This document shows positions 1-10,000 of a stretch of 34,721 nt of DNA, piece after piece (the stretch's first letter is position 1; each line of letters opens with the position of its first letter). The notes under the pieces were generated by a model. It ran no database searches. It had not been told where the DNA came from and saw nothing but the letters and a program-made list of their open reading frames with translations. Source of the stretch: an uncultured Bacteroidota bacterium (lineage in GTDB: Bacteria > Bacteroidota > Bacteroidia > Chitinophagales > Chitinophagaceae); assembly GCA_903887415.1 (NCBI GenBank), contig CAISPO010000062.1, positions 1 through 34,721 on the forward strand, in the 5' to 3' direction. Made by a program: the position numbers and the translations under genes.

Positions 1-97
1 AGCGTGTTCACCTCTTCCCTTTCCGAACAGAGAAGTTAAGCCGCTCATGGCCGATGGTACTGCACAACAATGCGGGAGAGTAGGTAGCTGCCATATT
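1..97 (+). rRNA. rrf: 5S rRNA, 3' part
   Basis: The first ~97 bases match the 3' three quarters of a bacterial 5S rRNA: the 'ccgaacagagaagttaag' loop/helix region, the 'ccgatggtactg' segment and the closing 'gggagagtaggtagctgcca'. The 5' end lies left of the window. It is followed immediately by a strong intrinsic terminator, as expected for the last gene of an rrn operon. The exact 3' end is uncertain by a few bases. Confidence 0.93.
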
Positions 98-102
98 CTT
101 TT

Positions 103-137
103 AAAAGTCCCTTCCTTTAATGGTAGGGACTTTTTTT
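103..137 (+). terminator. Intrinsic terminator of the rRNA operon
   Basis: A 10-bp stem (aaaagtccct / agggactttt) with a 12-base loop runs into a T7 tract. It lies directly after the 5S rRNA and should end the rrn transcript. Confidence 0.88.
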
Positions 138-204
138 ATGCTTTTTTTGGTATATTAGCCGAACACCTAAATAATGCATTTTTATAAAACAGCTCGTTCG
201 CCTG

Positions 205-1041
205 ATGCCGTCATTCATACCCAGTTGCAGATACGTCGTCCTTACTATGTTTGCTGTCATCGCATCCTTGTCCTTTGAAACATGTAGCAGTAATCATTCT
301 GAAAAAAAATCGAAGCCTAAAAGCCAATTTGATACAACTGCTTTATCGGACGATGCAAAAAATAGAAATTTACTAGGCATTGTGGGCTATAAAGTATTCC
401 AGTCAATCAGACCACAAATGCGCGTAGGATGCGCACAGGTTACAATAGAGCTTTTTGAAGACGCCCGACTAGCGGGCCTCAAGGCGGAACTTTATTATTA
501 CCCTGATCATCATGCTGCGCAGATGATATTTACATCCGATGAAGATATGCTAAACCCGGACGGCCCGGAATACAAACCCGCAATATTATTGACTAGGGGC
601 AACGACGGCGCTGTTATTTCGCGCAAGACACTTGAAGTACCGTGCGCAAGGATTGATACGGTATATCTTGACGAGCACAAAATCCGTATCGCTTACCTGT
701 TTACCTTGGATTACTCTGCTGGCATGGGTTCATATAATGGACCTGCTAGTTACTTTGTACACCTTACAGACACAGGCATGTGCAACTACAAAGGTGACAA
801 CGGTTTTGCCACAACCCTGAAAAGTGCATGGGCTGTCCGTTATGCGAATGATCGGTTGGAAGTATGGAGCAAGATATGCAGGCCCACCGATGATGACGAC
901 TTCGCCGTTACCACAAAAAAATGTTACCTAGATGCTGATTCGTTCAAATCAGTAACGACAGTAAGGAAAGGAGTTTGGGAAGCTGAAAGTGATACGGGTG
1001 AGGAAGGCCTGAAGGAGTTCTTTGACAATTTTTCACAGTAA
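205..1041 (+). CDS. Hypothetical exported protein
   Basis: A 278-residue protein of unknown function. The N-terminus has a hydrophobic stretch (about residues 10-25) followed by 'ETCSS' and a Lys-rich segment, which suggests a signal peptide and possibly a lipoprotein anchored at Cys27, although the residues before the Cys do not fit the usual lipobox. A second ATG at 247 (MFAVIASLSF) would give a more compact signal and is an alternative start. The mature part is acidic, with several Cys (C76, C146 and C-terminal ones), and looks like a periplasmic or surface globular domain. I recognise no family. It stands alone after the rRNA terminator, with 155 bases before the next gene. Confidence 0.72.
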   Translation: MPSFIPSCRYVVLTMFAVIASLSFETCSSNHSEKKSKPKSQFDTTALSDDAKNRNLLGIVGYKVFQSIRPQMRVGCAQVTIELFEDARLAGLKAELYYYPDHHAAQMIFTSDEDMLNPDGPEYKPAILLTRGNDGAVISRKTLEVPCARIDTVYLDEHKIRIAYLFTLDYSAGMGSYNGPASYFVHLTDTGMCNYKGDNGFATTLKSAWAVRYANDRLEVWSKICRPTDDDDFAVTTKKCYLDADSFKSVTTVRKGVWEAESDTGEEGLKEFFDNFSQ

Positions 1042-1183
1042 AGATTATAAGTTCAGCGTAAAAAATTATCTCCCACAGTCGGCTTTTCTTCAGACCTCGG
1101 TGGTAATTATAGAGGTGCAGTATATATTTGTTATAAATTATTTGCAAAAGGCTAAGCATAAAAAAGCGCCAAGGAATATTTAC

Positions 1184-1191
1184 TATCTTTA
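1184..1191 (+). promoter_or_regulatory. Putative -7 box (TATCTTTA), leaderless start
   Basis: TATCTTTA differs by one base from the Bacteroidota -7 consensus TAnnTTTG. Exactly five bases separate it from the ATG at 1197, so transcription would begin at or next to the start codon. No clear -33 box is seen. Confidence 0.4.
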
Positions 1192-1196
1192 GTAAT

Positions 1197-1985
1197 ATGA
1201 AATGCCTGCTTCTCACATTAGCTATGCTAGCCACTTATGCTGTATTCGCGCAGCAGGTCACCGTAAAAACAATAATGGAAACTGAGTCAAGGTTCAAAGA
1301 CCGCAACAACATTTTTCCGCTTGTGGAGATCGAAGGCGATAGCAAAAATGCCGGCACCATAAATGAATATCTGCAAAAAGACTTTCTTGATGTAAAAGAT
1401 TCTTCGATTCAGCAGGGGAGTATATTTGATAACATAAACCCTTCCAGTGACGATGAGCAGCGCACCGCGCTTAAAGATATTTCTTTCGCGGTCAGGTGCA
1501 ATAAAAACAGGCTCCTGTCATTAGCTATATCAGCAACCGGCTGCGGTGCCTATTGCGAAGACTATACCACCTACTATACATTTGATATAAAGAACGGAAA
1601 CCGGCTTTGGTTGGAAACGCTTATCAAACCCGAATTCAAACACTTGTTGCTGGATACACTTAACGCACTAAAAAAGTCACTGCTGGCCAAAAAGATAGCC
1701 TGGATAAACGACACACTAAAAACAGAGGAACCATGGAAGAGTGATGAAGACCCTGCATACTATATCGATATGAGGCGCCTTTACCAGGATTGCCTTCAGG
1801 ATGAAAAAAAGGACTTTTCTTTTATGAAATTTTGTTTGTGCCAGGATCAGTTCTATATAGAATTGGACAGATGCTCTGCACACGTGAACAGGAACCTTGA
1901 TGAGCTGGATGCTTTTGGCTTTTACTTCAATGTAAGCGCCTGGAGAAGATATTTTACAGATTATGCGCTTCAATTGGTACAGTAG
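1197..1985 (+). CDS. Secreted protein, DUF3298/RsiV-like
   Basis: A 262-residue protein with a clean signal peptide (MKCLLLTLAMLATYAVFAQQ, cleavage near AQQ). The rest resembles DUF4163/DUF3298-type periplasmic proteins: an early 'FPLVEIEGDSKNAGTINEYL' segment, then a central part where a Tyr/Thr-rich strand leads into 'FDIKNGNRLWLETLI', equivalent to the 'FDlktG..l.l.dl' signature of that fold, and a C-terminal acidic strand pair. Six or more Cys residues suggest disulfides. Family assignment rests on motif resemblance, not a search. The start is supported by the signal peptide and by a -7 box five bases upstream. Confidence 0.78.
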   Translation: MKCLLLTLAMLATYAVFAQQVTVKTIMETESRFKDRNNIFPLVEIEGDSKNAGTINEYLQKDFLDVKDSSIQQGSIFDNINPSSDDEQRTALKDISFAVRCNKNRLLSLAISATGCGAYCEDYTTYYTFDIKNGNRLWLETLIKPEFKHLLLDTLNALKKSLLAKKIAWINDTLKTEEPWKSDEDPAYYIDMRRLYQDCLQDEKKDFSFMKFCLCQDQFYIELDRCSAHVNRNLDELDAFGFYFNVSAWRRYFTDYALQLVQ

Positions 1986-2256
1986 CAGTTTTCAAGTTCC
2001 TTTTTCAAAGTGGAACTTCAGAAATTTTGCAGAAAACAACATTTCTCGTGAAGTTATGCCTAGCCGGGAGCGAGCTGTCCACCTCTCTGGCGCAGATTGC
2101 CCATCACAGATTCGGCACAGATAAATTGTGAAAAATACATGGGAACACCGCAGGTAGCCCATCGCGACAAAAAAGTAAGCAAACCTTGTTCTTTTTATAA
2201 ATCCGTTCCTTTACCAGGTGTGACGTTTTTATGACCACAAATAACCCTAAAGACAC

Positions 2257-3495
2257 TTACTGCCGCAGTTCATTTATCTCTTTCAATTCGCCCGTCCTTA
2301 TTTCGGTAAGATAATTCTTCCATTCTTGCTCTGTTACGGAGGGCTCTATTTTGGCGAACAACTTGGCGGAACTGTCCCGGTACCTGATCCAGAGGCGCTG
2401 CACATGCTTTATGTCATTATCCGTGATCTCATAAAAACCTCCCTTGATCGACTCCTTCCTGAGGCCTGCACTAATACTCTTATAAGCGGCATTAAGTTCG
2501 CCGTCATAATTCCTCGCAGGTGTTAATTTCGGACGGAAACCCTTATTTACTTTTTTTATAAGGTCGGTATAGTTGGCCTTTTGCGAATCGGCCGATTCGT
2601 TTGCCCATGCAACATGCCCGAATCCATCGCTGCCCTCTTCCTTAAATGCTTTCGCCTCAATAAAATTGCGCGCGTCTGCATACGCTTGTTTCAGTAGCGG
2701 GCCTGCGTTGTTTTTCAACTGACCTGCCATTTTCTTTACAATAGCCTGGTACTCCATTTCTGCTTTCGCAGAGGCTTTTTCTGAACAATATGCTAATCCA
2801 ATTCCACTGCCCACGTAATCGCAGGGGTCAAAAGGAGTTACTACTGTGTCTTTCCAGTTTTGGTAAGCCTCTTGCACTGCAGACATTACCTCAGCGGGTA
2901 CAAAACCACCTCTGCACACTAGTTGCAGCACCAGTTTAGGATTAGCATGGCCGAAACGCCCATTGCGCGAAGCTTCTGCTGCAAGCTCCCAGATCGCATA
3001 TGGGCTTTCGCTCGTGTCTTTATCTGTGATCTTGTATCTGTGTATGAATTCCTTTACGTCAAAAGGATCCACCTCTATACATTGCTGCAATACCTTTACC
3101 TCATCTTCATCCCAAAAAAAATGCAGGTCGGGATTTGCTTTTTTTGCTTGTGTATATATATCGTAAGCCAGTTCAGGATTCGTGGTCGTCAAACTCTCCG
3201 ATCTGAAAAATAATGCTTGGAAAACTTCTGACGTTGCCTCAGGATGGCCCAATTTCGCGGCCTCAGAATAATGATAAATAGATGCTCCTTTACTCAGAAC
3301 ATATTTATAGGCAAGTGCGTAGTGTGCGTCTGGGTTGTTCAATGCCGCAGCCTTTTCGTACAATAATTTCGCTTTCTCTTTGTCGCCCGCATCATATGAT
3401 TTATCGGCCATACTAAGATATTCAGCACCACTTTGTGCTATTACGGTAAGACCCCCAAAAATAACGCAGGATATAAGCAGTAGGATTTTTTTCAT
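2257..3495 (-). CDS. Sel1/TPR-repeat protein with LprI-like C-terminal region
   Basis: A 412-residue exported protein. Residues 1-20 are a signal peptide ending AQS. Residues ~22-125 hold Sel1/TPR-like helical repeats ('SYDAGDKEKAKLLYEKAAAL', 'NNPDAHYALAYKY', 'YHYSEAAKLGHPEA'), a protein-interaction scaffold. Residues ~223-330 begin 'DPCDY...LAYCSEKASAKAEMEYQAI', with the Cys spacing and Lys/Ala/Asp-rich helix of LprI-like (DUF1311) lysozyme-inhibitor domains. That is a plausible periplasmic role but an inference. The 149 bases separating it from the next - strand gene make co-transcription unlikely. No catalytic residues are evident. Confidence 0.82.
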   Translation of the reverse strand: MKKILLLISCVIFGGLTVIAQSGAEYLSMADKSYDAGDKEKAKLLYEKAAALNNPDAHYALAYKYVLSKGASIYHYSEAAKLGHPEATSEVFQALFFRSESLTTTNPELAYDIYTQAKKANPDLHFFWDEDEVKVLQQCIEVDPFDVKEFIHRYKITDKDTSESPYAIWELAAEASRNGRFGHANPKLVLQLVCRGGFVPAEVMSAVQEAYQNWKDTVVTPFDPCDYVGSGIGLAYCSEKASAKAEMEYQAIVKKMAGQLKNNAGPLLKQAYADARNFIEAKAFKEEGSDGFGHVAWANESADSQKANYTDLIKKVNKGFRPKLTPARNYDGELNAAYKSISAGLRKESIKGGFYEITDNDIKHVQRLWIRYRDSSAKLFAKIEPSVTEQEWKNYLTEIRTGELKEINELRQ

Positions 3496-3644
3496 AAAAC
3501 AGCGGGATGCAGGGTAAGATTCAAAGGCAACAACAGTGAAAACTCTTTACATCCGAATTCTATAGGATTCGAAGGAGACTCGGAGACTGCAAAATGATTC
3601 AAATTCGCTACTAGGGAATAGTGGTAAGGCCATCCGACAATGAA

Positions 3645-4181
3645 CTACCGCTCCACCGCTGCACTTACTGTTGCACTCGTTGCTAATATCTTCGGATCGA
3701 ACTCAGCCACAAGATTGCCGTTCTCATCGATCAGGTATTTTTGGAAATCCCATTTGATCTCAGTGTCCTTTAGTTTATTATACTTCTGTTGCGTCAGCCA
3801 TTTATAGATCGGCGCCATATTTGGCCCGCGCACCAGTACCTTTTCCGCCAGTGGAAAAGTGACATTGTAAACCTTGTCGGTAATGGACATATTTTTCTTT
3901 GAGCCAGGCTCGGTAAGAAAATCCTCTGTCAGGAAGCCGATCACCACCAGCTTGCCCTTATACTTTTGGTATGTAGCCTCCAGTTGCGCATACTGGCGGT
4001 TGATCTCATCACGCGATGTAACATTTACTATAAGTATTTTCATCCCTTTATACTGTGACAGGTCTATTGTCTGGCCATTGTGGGCCGCGACCTTGAAGTC
4101 ATAAATACTCGCAGGGATGTTTTCCTGCGCATGTGCACAGAAGAAGAACATATTAAGCAACAAAAGTAGCCGTAGTTTCAC
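3645..4181 (-). CDS. Glutathione peroxidase-fold protein lacking the catalytic Cys
   Basis: A 178-residue protein with a signal peptide (to AHA-Q) and a full thioredoxin/GPx fold: 'IYDFKV', 'LSQYKGMKILIVNV', 'YKGKLVVIGF', 'VTFPLAEKV', 'APIYKWL', 'KWDFQKYLIDENGNLVAEF'. In active GPx enzymes the second motif reads VNVASKCG; here it reads VNVTSRDE, with Asp58 in place of the peroxidatic Cys. The usual Gln of CNQFG is Asp87 and the Asn of WNF is Asp145; only Trp144 of the C-Q-W-N tetrad remains. Peroxidase activity is therefore unlikely, and a binding or structural role is inferred. Translation appears to start at GTG (4179-4181). A TATCTTTA box lies at 4201-4208 on the same strand. Confidence 0.88.
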   Translation of the reverse strand: MKLRLLLLLNMFFFCAHAQENIPASIYDFKVAAHNGQTIDLSQYKGMKILIVNVTSRDEINRQYAQLEATYQKYKGKLVVIGFLTEDFLTEPGSKKNMSITDKVYNVTFPLAEKVLVRGPNMAPIYKWLTQQKYNKLKDTEIKWDFQKYLIDENGNLVAEFDPKILATSATVSAAVER

Positions 4182-4379
4182 TGTAGATCAATTTAGGCCA
4201 TAAAGATAAAAAACAAATTACAGGAATTGGCTTTACCCGCCACAGGTTTTCTTTCTTACACCACGATAATTTTTCCTTCCCTATATATTTTTTAACTTGT
4301 GCTAAAATGAGTTAGAATGGATAAATGTGTATTATTTGAAAATAAGTTAACTGGAAGAAAAGGTGTTTTGGATGTTGCC

Positions 4380-6980
4380 ATGGTTTCAAAATTTGGCCGG
4401 AGCATTTTACTGCTCATCGCATTTTCTCTTTTTTCACGCTTGCAAGCACCAGGGCAGGGGACATGGGTGCCGCTCACAAATACAGCCCCTGATTACAACG
4501 AAGGTGTTATGCTATTGCTTACCGATGGCACGGTGCTCTGCAAAACTTCCTCTGGCGGCTCAGGCGAGGGTACTGTTTGGGACCGTCTCACTCCAGACAG
4601 CCACGGCAGCTACGTTAACGGTACTTGGTCTACCATAGCGCCTATGCACGATGATCGCCTTTATTTCTCTACACAGGTTTTACTGGATGGCCGTGTATAT
4701 GTGGCTGGTGGTGAGTACGGCGCTGGTGGCCCCAAAAGTGAGGTGTGGGATCCTAAAACAAACGTGTGGACACAATGCCCGCAGATAGTTACCGGTCACG
4801 CAATATCAGATGCAAACTCGGAATTGCTCCCCAATGGAAAGGTATTGCAGGCTGTAGTGGATACAGGAGGTACCAGGCTCAATTATATATATGACCCTGC
4901 CACAAACACATATGCGCATACCGGTTCTTGCCTGCGGGGAAATAATGAGGCTGTATGGGTGAAGCTTCCGGATAACAGCATTATTTTTCTAGACAATTAT
5001 AGCGTTACTTCCGAGCGGTATATTCCCGCCTCTGGCACCTGGATAAATGACGCCAGCGCACCTGTTGAGCTTTTTGACCCTTATGGTTCAGAAGCTGGTG
5101 CGGGCTTTCTGTTACCCAACGGCAAAGTTTATTTCATAGGCTCTACACCTACTTCTGCTTATTATACACCCTCTGGCAGTACCACACCAGGTTCGTGGGT
5201 TGCCGGTCCCGCATTACCCAACGGCTGGGGTGCTCCGGATGCTGCTTCTGCTATTATGCCCAATGGCAAAATATTGATGGCCCTTTCTCCAACACCTACA
5301 TCGCCAGACCACTTCCCGGATTCAACAGCGTTTTTTCAGTTCGACTACACGACGAACACTTATACCGCGTTAAGCCTCCCTGGAGCAACAGGAGATACCA
5401 CGTCAGGCCCCTGCTTTATTACGAATATGCTCGCACTGCCCGATGGCACCATACTATATACACGACAGGGCCACGACCAGTATTTTGAATATGTCCCTGA
5501 CTCAGGGCCCCTCGTAGCTGGCAAACCAACCATCACAAATATTATTACCAATACTTGCTCTAATTATACGATAACAGGAACGCTCTTCAACGGCATATCA
5601 GAAGGCGCTGCTTATGGTGATGACTGGCAGATGTCAACCAACTATCCCATTGTGCGGCTTACGTCTGGTACCAATGTCTATTACGCCACTACTTCCAGTT
5701 GGAACCGGCCGGGTGCAGTAATGACAGGTGCAGCCCTGGACACTGCTAAGTTCGATTTACCTGCTGGCCTGCCTGCCGGCACGTACTCTGTGCAGGTCGT
5801 TGCAAATGGCAACCCTTCAGATTATTTTATGTTTACTACTGCACCGGCAGCTATATCACCTTTAGCGGCAGTTATTTGTACCGGTAACACCACCGCGCTC
5901 ACAGATACCTCGGGTGGCGGCACATGGACCAGCAGCAATACAGCCGTCGGAACAGTTGATCCGACCGGTATATTGACCGGTTTAACAAGTGGCACTACGA
6001 TTGTTTCTTATACAGTTGCAGGTGGGTGCGCTGCTACCGCTACAGTAAATGTCTTAATTTCGCCAACGGCAATTGGTGGCATACAGTATACAGGCATCGG
6101 CGGCACAAGCCTGCTGAACGATGCGATCCCGCTGGGTACCTGGAGTAGTGGCAGTACAAGTATAGCAACGGTAAATCCAACTACAGGGCTGGTGACAGGA
6201 ATCGCTGCAGGTACGGCAACCATTACTTATACCAATATTTGCGGGTTCACAACAGCAACTTATACGGTTGTGCCTGGTAGCTTGTGTGTGCCTACCAACA
6301 CGAACGCTGCGGCATCATGCTCATCCTTCGGCCTTGTATTCAATCCTTTGCAGATCACTGGCGACGCAGGTACTTCAATTAATGATGTTATGCATTGCAA
6401 TGGTACTGGCTATCTAGACCGCACAGCCCTTGGCTGCACCTTCCACGATGGGAGCTATTATACAGTAAATATTGGGACCGGTGGCAATAGTGTTTACACG
6501 CAATTCTGGATAGATTTTAACAGTGACGGAGTATTCCAATCTTCAGAATCGGTAGGGGGGAACGCCACTGCATTTTCCTATTCGGGTACAGTCGCAATAA
6601 ATATTCCGTCGTCAGCTCCAGCCGGTACCTATAAAATGCGCGGCGTATTGAGCTTCTCGGGTTCAGGGCACCACTATCCCACCATGGATCCCTGCATGAC
6701 CGGCTACAGCTACGGCGAGGCAAGGGACTACACGGTAACTATTGTGCCCGCGCCAGCTTTAGAATTTACTGGTACAACAACAAAGACCGTTTGCGAAAAT
6801 TCAACAGCTAATGACGTTACTGCGAATCTCACGATCAATGATCTGGCTGCTATCGGTTCTGAAACCTGGAGTATTGTTTCAGGGCCCGCTCATGGCTCAT
6901 TGGGGGGCTTCCCTGCCGTAGGCGCAGCAGGCGGGGGGGCTCAGCTACTCCCACCGGTTGTAGCTATACACCCACTATAG
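4380..6980 (+). CDS. T9SS giant protein, N-terminal part: kelch propeller, Ig-like, GEVED (frameshifted)
   Basis: This is the first half of a gene broken by a frameshift at 6933-6939. The ATG at 4380 is chosen because it opens a normal signal peptide (MVSKFGRSILLLIAFSLF); an in-frame ATG at 4317 would add 21 residues. Order of domains: a kelch/galactose-oxidase-like beta-propeller (about 4440-5390, repeated 'LPNGKV', 'VWDPKTNVW', 'VAGG' strands), a galactose-oxidase-type early-set domain (about 5520-5840, 'GDDWQMSTNYPIVRL'), two BID_2-type Ig domains (about 5850-6270), a GEVED domain (about 6283-6740, 'FWIDFNSDGVF' and 'YGEARDYTV') and the start of a cadherin/Ig-like domain ('CENSTANDV...ETWSIVSGPAHGSL'). 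The last 13 residues before the stop are out of frame. I see no convincing copper-radical oxidase residues, so the propeller is probably a binding module. Confidence 0.85.
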   Translation: MVSKFGRSILLLIAFSLFSRLQAPGQGTWVPLTNTAPDYNEGVMLLLTDGTVLCKTSSGGSGEGTVWDRLTPDSHGSYVNGTWSTIAPMHDDRLYFSTQVLLDGRVYVAGGEYGAGGPKSEVWDPKTNVWTQCPQIVTGHAISDANSELLPNGKVLQAVVDTGGTRLNYIYDPATNTYAHTGSCLRGNNEAVWVKLPDNSIIFLDNYSVTSERYIPASGTWINDASAPVELFDPYGSEAGAGFLLPNGKVYFIGSTPTSAYYTPSGSTTPGSWVAGPALPNGWGAPDAASAIMPNGKILMALSPTPTSPDHFPDSTAFFQFDYTTNTYTALSLPGATGDTTSGPCFITNMLALPDGTILYTRQGHDQYFEYVPDSGPLVAGKPTITNIITNTCSNYTITGTLFNGISEGAAYGDDWQMSTNYPIVRLTSGTNVYYATTSSWNRPGAVMTGAALDTAKFDLPAGLPAGTYSVQVVANGNPSDYFMFTTAPAAISPLAAVICTGNTTALTDTSGGGTWTSSNTAVGTVDPTGILTGLTSGTTIVSYTVAGGCAATATVNVLISPTAIGGIQYTGIGGTSLLNDAIPLGTWSSGSTSIATVNPTTGLVTGIAAGTATITYTNICGFTTATYTVVPGSLCVPTNTNAAASCSSFGLVFNPLQITGDAGTSINDVMHCNGTGYLDRTALGCTFHDGSYYTVNIGTGGNSVYTQFWIDFNSDGVFQSSESVGGNATAFSYSGTVAINIPSSAPAGTYKMRGVLSFSGSGHHYPTMDPCMTGYSYGEARDYTVTIVPAPALEFTGTTTKTVCENSTANDVTANLTINDLAAIGSETWSIVSGPAHGSLGGFPAVGAAGGGAQLLPPVVAIHPL
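6933..6939 (+). other. G7 homopolymer at the frameshift joining two halves of one gene
   Basis: Seven consecutive G lie where the reading frame of 4380-6980 should pass into that of 7007-11473. Reading the downstream frame from 6938 gives GSATPTGCSYTPTIGYAGVD, which completes the interrupted Ig-like domain. One extra G (G8) would restore a single open frame of about 2,360 codons. The tract may be a sequencing error, a true mutation, or a phase-variable homopolymer. Confidence 0.8.
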
Positions 6981-7006
6981 GATATGCTGGAGTTGATGCA
7001 TTTACC

Positions 7007-10000
7007 GTGCTATGCACAGATGCCGGCGGCAGCACCGCTACACAGGTTGTACATATTACCATCACCGCACTCGCCAATCCGGGTACTATCAACGGAACCA
7101 CGAATGTCTGCGTTGCGGGCACCGCCACTTTGTCAGCGACAGGTAGCTCTGGCGGAACATGGACCAGCTCCACTCTTGCAGTCGGCTCCGTCTCCACCAG
7201 CGGTGTTGTGCGCGGCCTTTCAGCCGGCACAACCACCATATCTTATGCCGTCAGCAATTCCTGCGGCCCGGTATATGCAACTGCTGTTGTTACAGTCATC
7301 GCTGTTCCTTCAGCCGGTAGCATCAGCGGAGCTTCAACCATTTGTGGAACTGCTTCGAGTGCCCTTTCTGACGCAGTTAGTAGCGGCGCATGGAGCAGTA
7401 CAAACACTTCTGCGGCCACAGTAGGCACGGGAGGCCTGGTAACGGGCGTCGCAGCAGGCACCACCACTATTTCATACACAGTAACAAATAGCTGCGGCAC
7501 GGCCGCAGCGACCTCGGTAATAACAGTTAATGCGATTGCATCTGCCGGGTCTGTTACCGGCACCACCAATGTCTGCGTTGGCGCAACAACAGCCCTGTCC
7601 TCAACAGGTAGCTCCGGTGGTACGTGGAGTAGTACAAACCCTGCCATTGGCTCTGTCTCCACTGGCGGCGTTGTGCGCGGCCTATCGGTCGGCACCACAA
7701 CTATATCTTATGGGGTTACTAATTTATGTGGGACTGTATATGCTTCCACTATTGTTACGGTCAATTCTACCGCTTCCGCAGGTAGCATCAGTGGTGTTTC
7801 AAACGTCTGTGGCGTAGCTTCTATCACCCTTTCTGACGCAATTGGTGCGGGCGTGTGGAGTAGTACAAACACTGCTGCAGCCACAGTAGGTACAAGTGGC
7901 CTTGTGACAGGCGTTGCTCCGGGCACCACTACGATTTCTTATGCAGTAACCAATGGTTGCGGTACTACTGCAGCAACTGCGGTAATAACAGTTAATCCGC
8001 TCGTTTCCGCCGGGTCGATTACAGGCACTGCCACTGTCTGCGTTGGAGCCAATACAGCCCTGTCTTCAACGGGTAGTTCTGGTGGCACATGGACCAGCAC
8101 AAACCCTGCCGTTGGCTCAGTGTCAGCCAGTGGTGTCGTGCAAGGCCTGTCGCTCGGCACAACAACAATATCCTACGGGGTTAGCAATTCATGCGGTACA
8201 TCTTACGCTTCTGTTATCGTTACTGTAAATGCCATTCCTTCCGCCGGTAGCATCAGTGGCGCTTCAACGGTTTGTGGTGGCGCTTCGATCCCACTTTCGG
8301 ATGTTGCTGGTGGAGGTGTATGGAGCAGCACAAATACTGCTGCCGCCACAATAGGTACTGGCGGCCTTGTAACTGGCGTTGCTGCTGGTAACACAACAAT
8401 CTCCTATGCGGTAACTAATAGTTGCGGCACCGTTGCCGCTACTGTGGTAATAACCGTAAATGCGGTCACATCTGCAGGTTCTGTTACGGGTACTGCCAAT
8501 GTCTGTGTTGCGGCCACAACTGCTTTGTCCACAACTGGCAGCTCCGGCGGCACATGGACCAGCAGTAACCCAGTCGTTGGCTCAGTATCCACTGGCGGCG
8601 TTGTGCAAGGTCTGTCGCTAGGCACTACTACAATATCCTATGGGGTTAGCAATTCATGTGGTACGTCTTATGCTTCTGTTGTCGTTACGGTCAATGCCAT
8701 TCCTTCCGCCGGTAGCATCAGTGGCGCTTCAACGGTTTGTGGTGGCGCTTCGATAACGCTCTCTGACTTAGTCGCAGGCGGGGTATGGACCAGCACAAGC
8801 ACCGCCAATGCAACCGTAGGTACAGATGGCATGGTAACCGGTGTCGCCGTGGGTACTACAATTATTTCCTATACGGTGAGCAATGGTTGCGGAACTGCCG
8901 CCGCCACTTCGATTATTACCGTCAATGCCGTTGCTTCAGCGGGTACTATCAGTGGTGCTTCAGCCGTTTGCAGTGGTGCTTCTATAACACTGTCTGATTT
9001 AACAGGTGGAGGCGTATGGAGCAGCACAAGTACCTCAATTGCCACAATAGGTACAGATGGCCTTGTGACAGGCGTTGCCATAGGCACTACTACCATTTCT
9101 TATACAGTCACATACACTTGTGGCACAGTTGCTGCTACCGCGGTAATAACAGTTAATGCAGCCTTAGCTGCAGGGTCTATTACCGGCACCACCAATGTCT
9201 GCGTTGCAGCCACCACTACTCTGTCCACAACAGGTAGCGCCGGTGGTACGTGGACCAGTACTAACCCTGCCGTTGGTTCTGTATCCGTTGGCGGCGTTGT
9301 ACAGGGCCTGTCGGCGGGTACAACTACAATATCTTATGGGCTTAGCAATTCGTGTGGTGCATCTTACGCTTTCATTGTCGTTACTGTCAATACCGCTCCT
9401 GATGCGGGCAGCATTAGCGGTGCTTCTGTCGTTTGTAGTGGTGGTTCGCTCGCTTTGTCCGATATAACCGGAGGCGGTGTGTGGTCCAGCACAAATACTA
9501 CTGTAGCCAACATTGGTACCGGCGGCCTCTTAATTGGTGTTGCCGCGGGCACTACAACTATTTCCTATACTGTCACCAATAGTTGCGGCAATGCTGCTGC
9601 AACTGAAATAGTAACGGTGAATGCTGCCGCCGCCGCGGGCACAATTACAGGCGCATCTGCCGTTGCCATTGGCAGCAATATTTCGCTCTCAGATGTCGCC
9701 ATTGGCGGCACGTGGAGCGCAAGCAATACGAACGCTACCATCACTGGTGGGGTAGTACTTGGCGTCGCGACCGGCACTGTTACTATTTCTTATTCTATTA
9801 CCAATAGCTGCGGCACAGCCGTTGCAACTAAGGTGGTTACTGTCGGCACATCTACCATTACCAGCACTGTGTCTTCTATAGTAGAAACTCAGAGCTATGT
9901 ATGTGTCGGCAATATAGACCTTATGATGGATTTTTCACCAGGCGGTGCCTGGAGTATAACCCCGGTATCTGTTGCTACGATTTCCCCTACCGGTTACGTA

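Noticed and set aside
4440..5390. Active glyoxal/galactose oxidase in the propeller
   Set aside because: The kelch and early-set domains match by pattern, but I could not identify the Cys-Tyr cofactor pair and His ligands, so catalysis is not claimed.
6930..6941. Programmed -1 ribosomal frameshift at the G7 tract
   Set aside because: The zero-frame codons are GGC GGG GGG GCT, so the tandem X XXY YYZ slip pattern does not fit (the preceding base is C). Single-tRNA slippage is possible but no downstream pseudoknot or stem was recognised. Indel or phase variation is simpler.
7243..9777. Series of open frames on the - strand within the Ig repeats (e.g. 7243-7698, 8404-8625, 8869-9096)
   Set aside because: They recur at the repeat period and are mirror readings of the Thr/Gly/Ala-rich repeats, without signal, start context or family resemblance.
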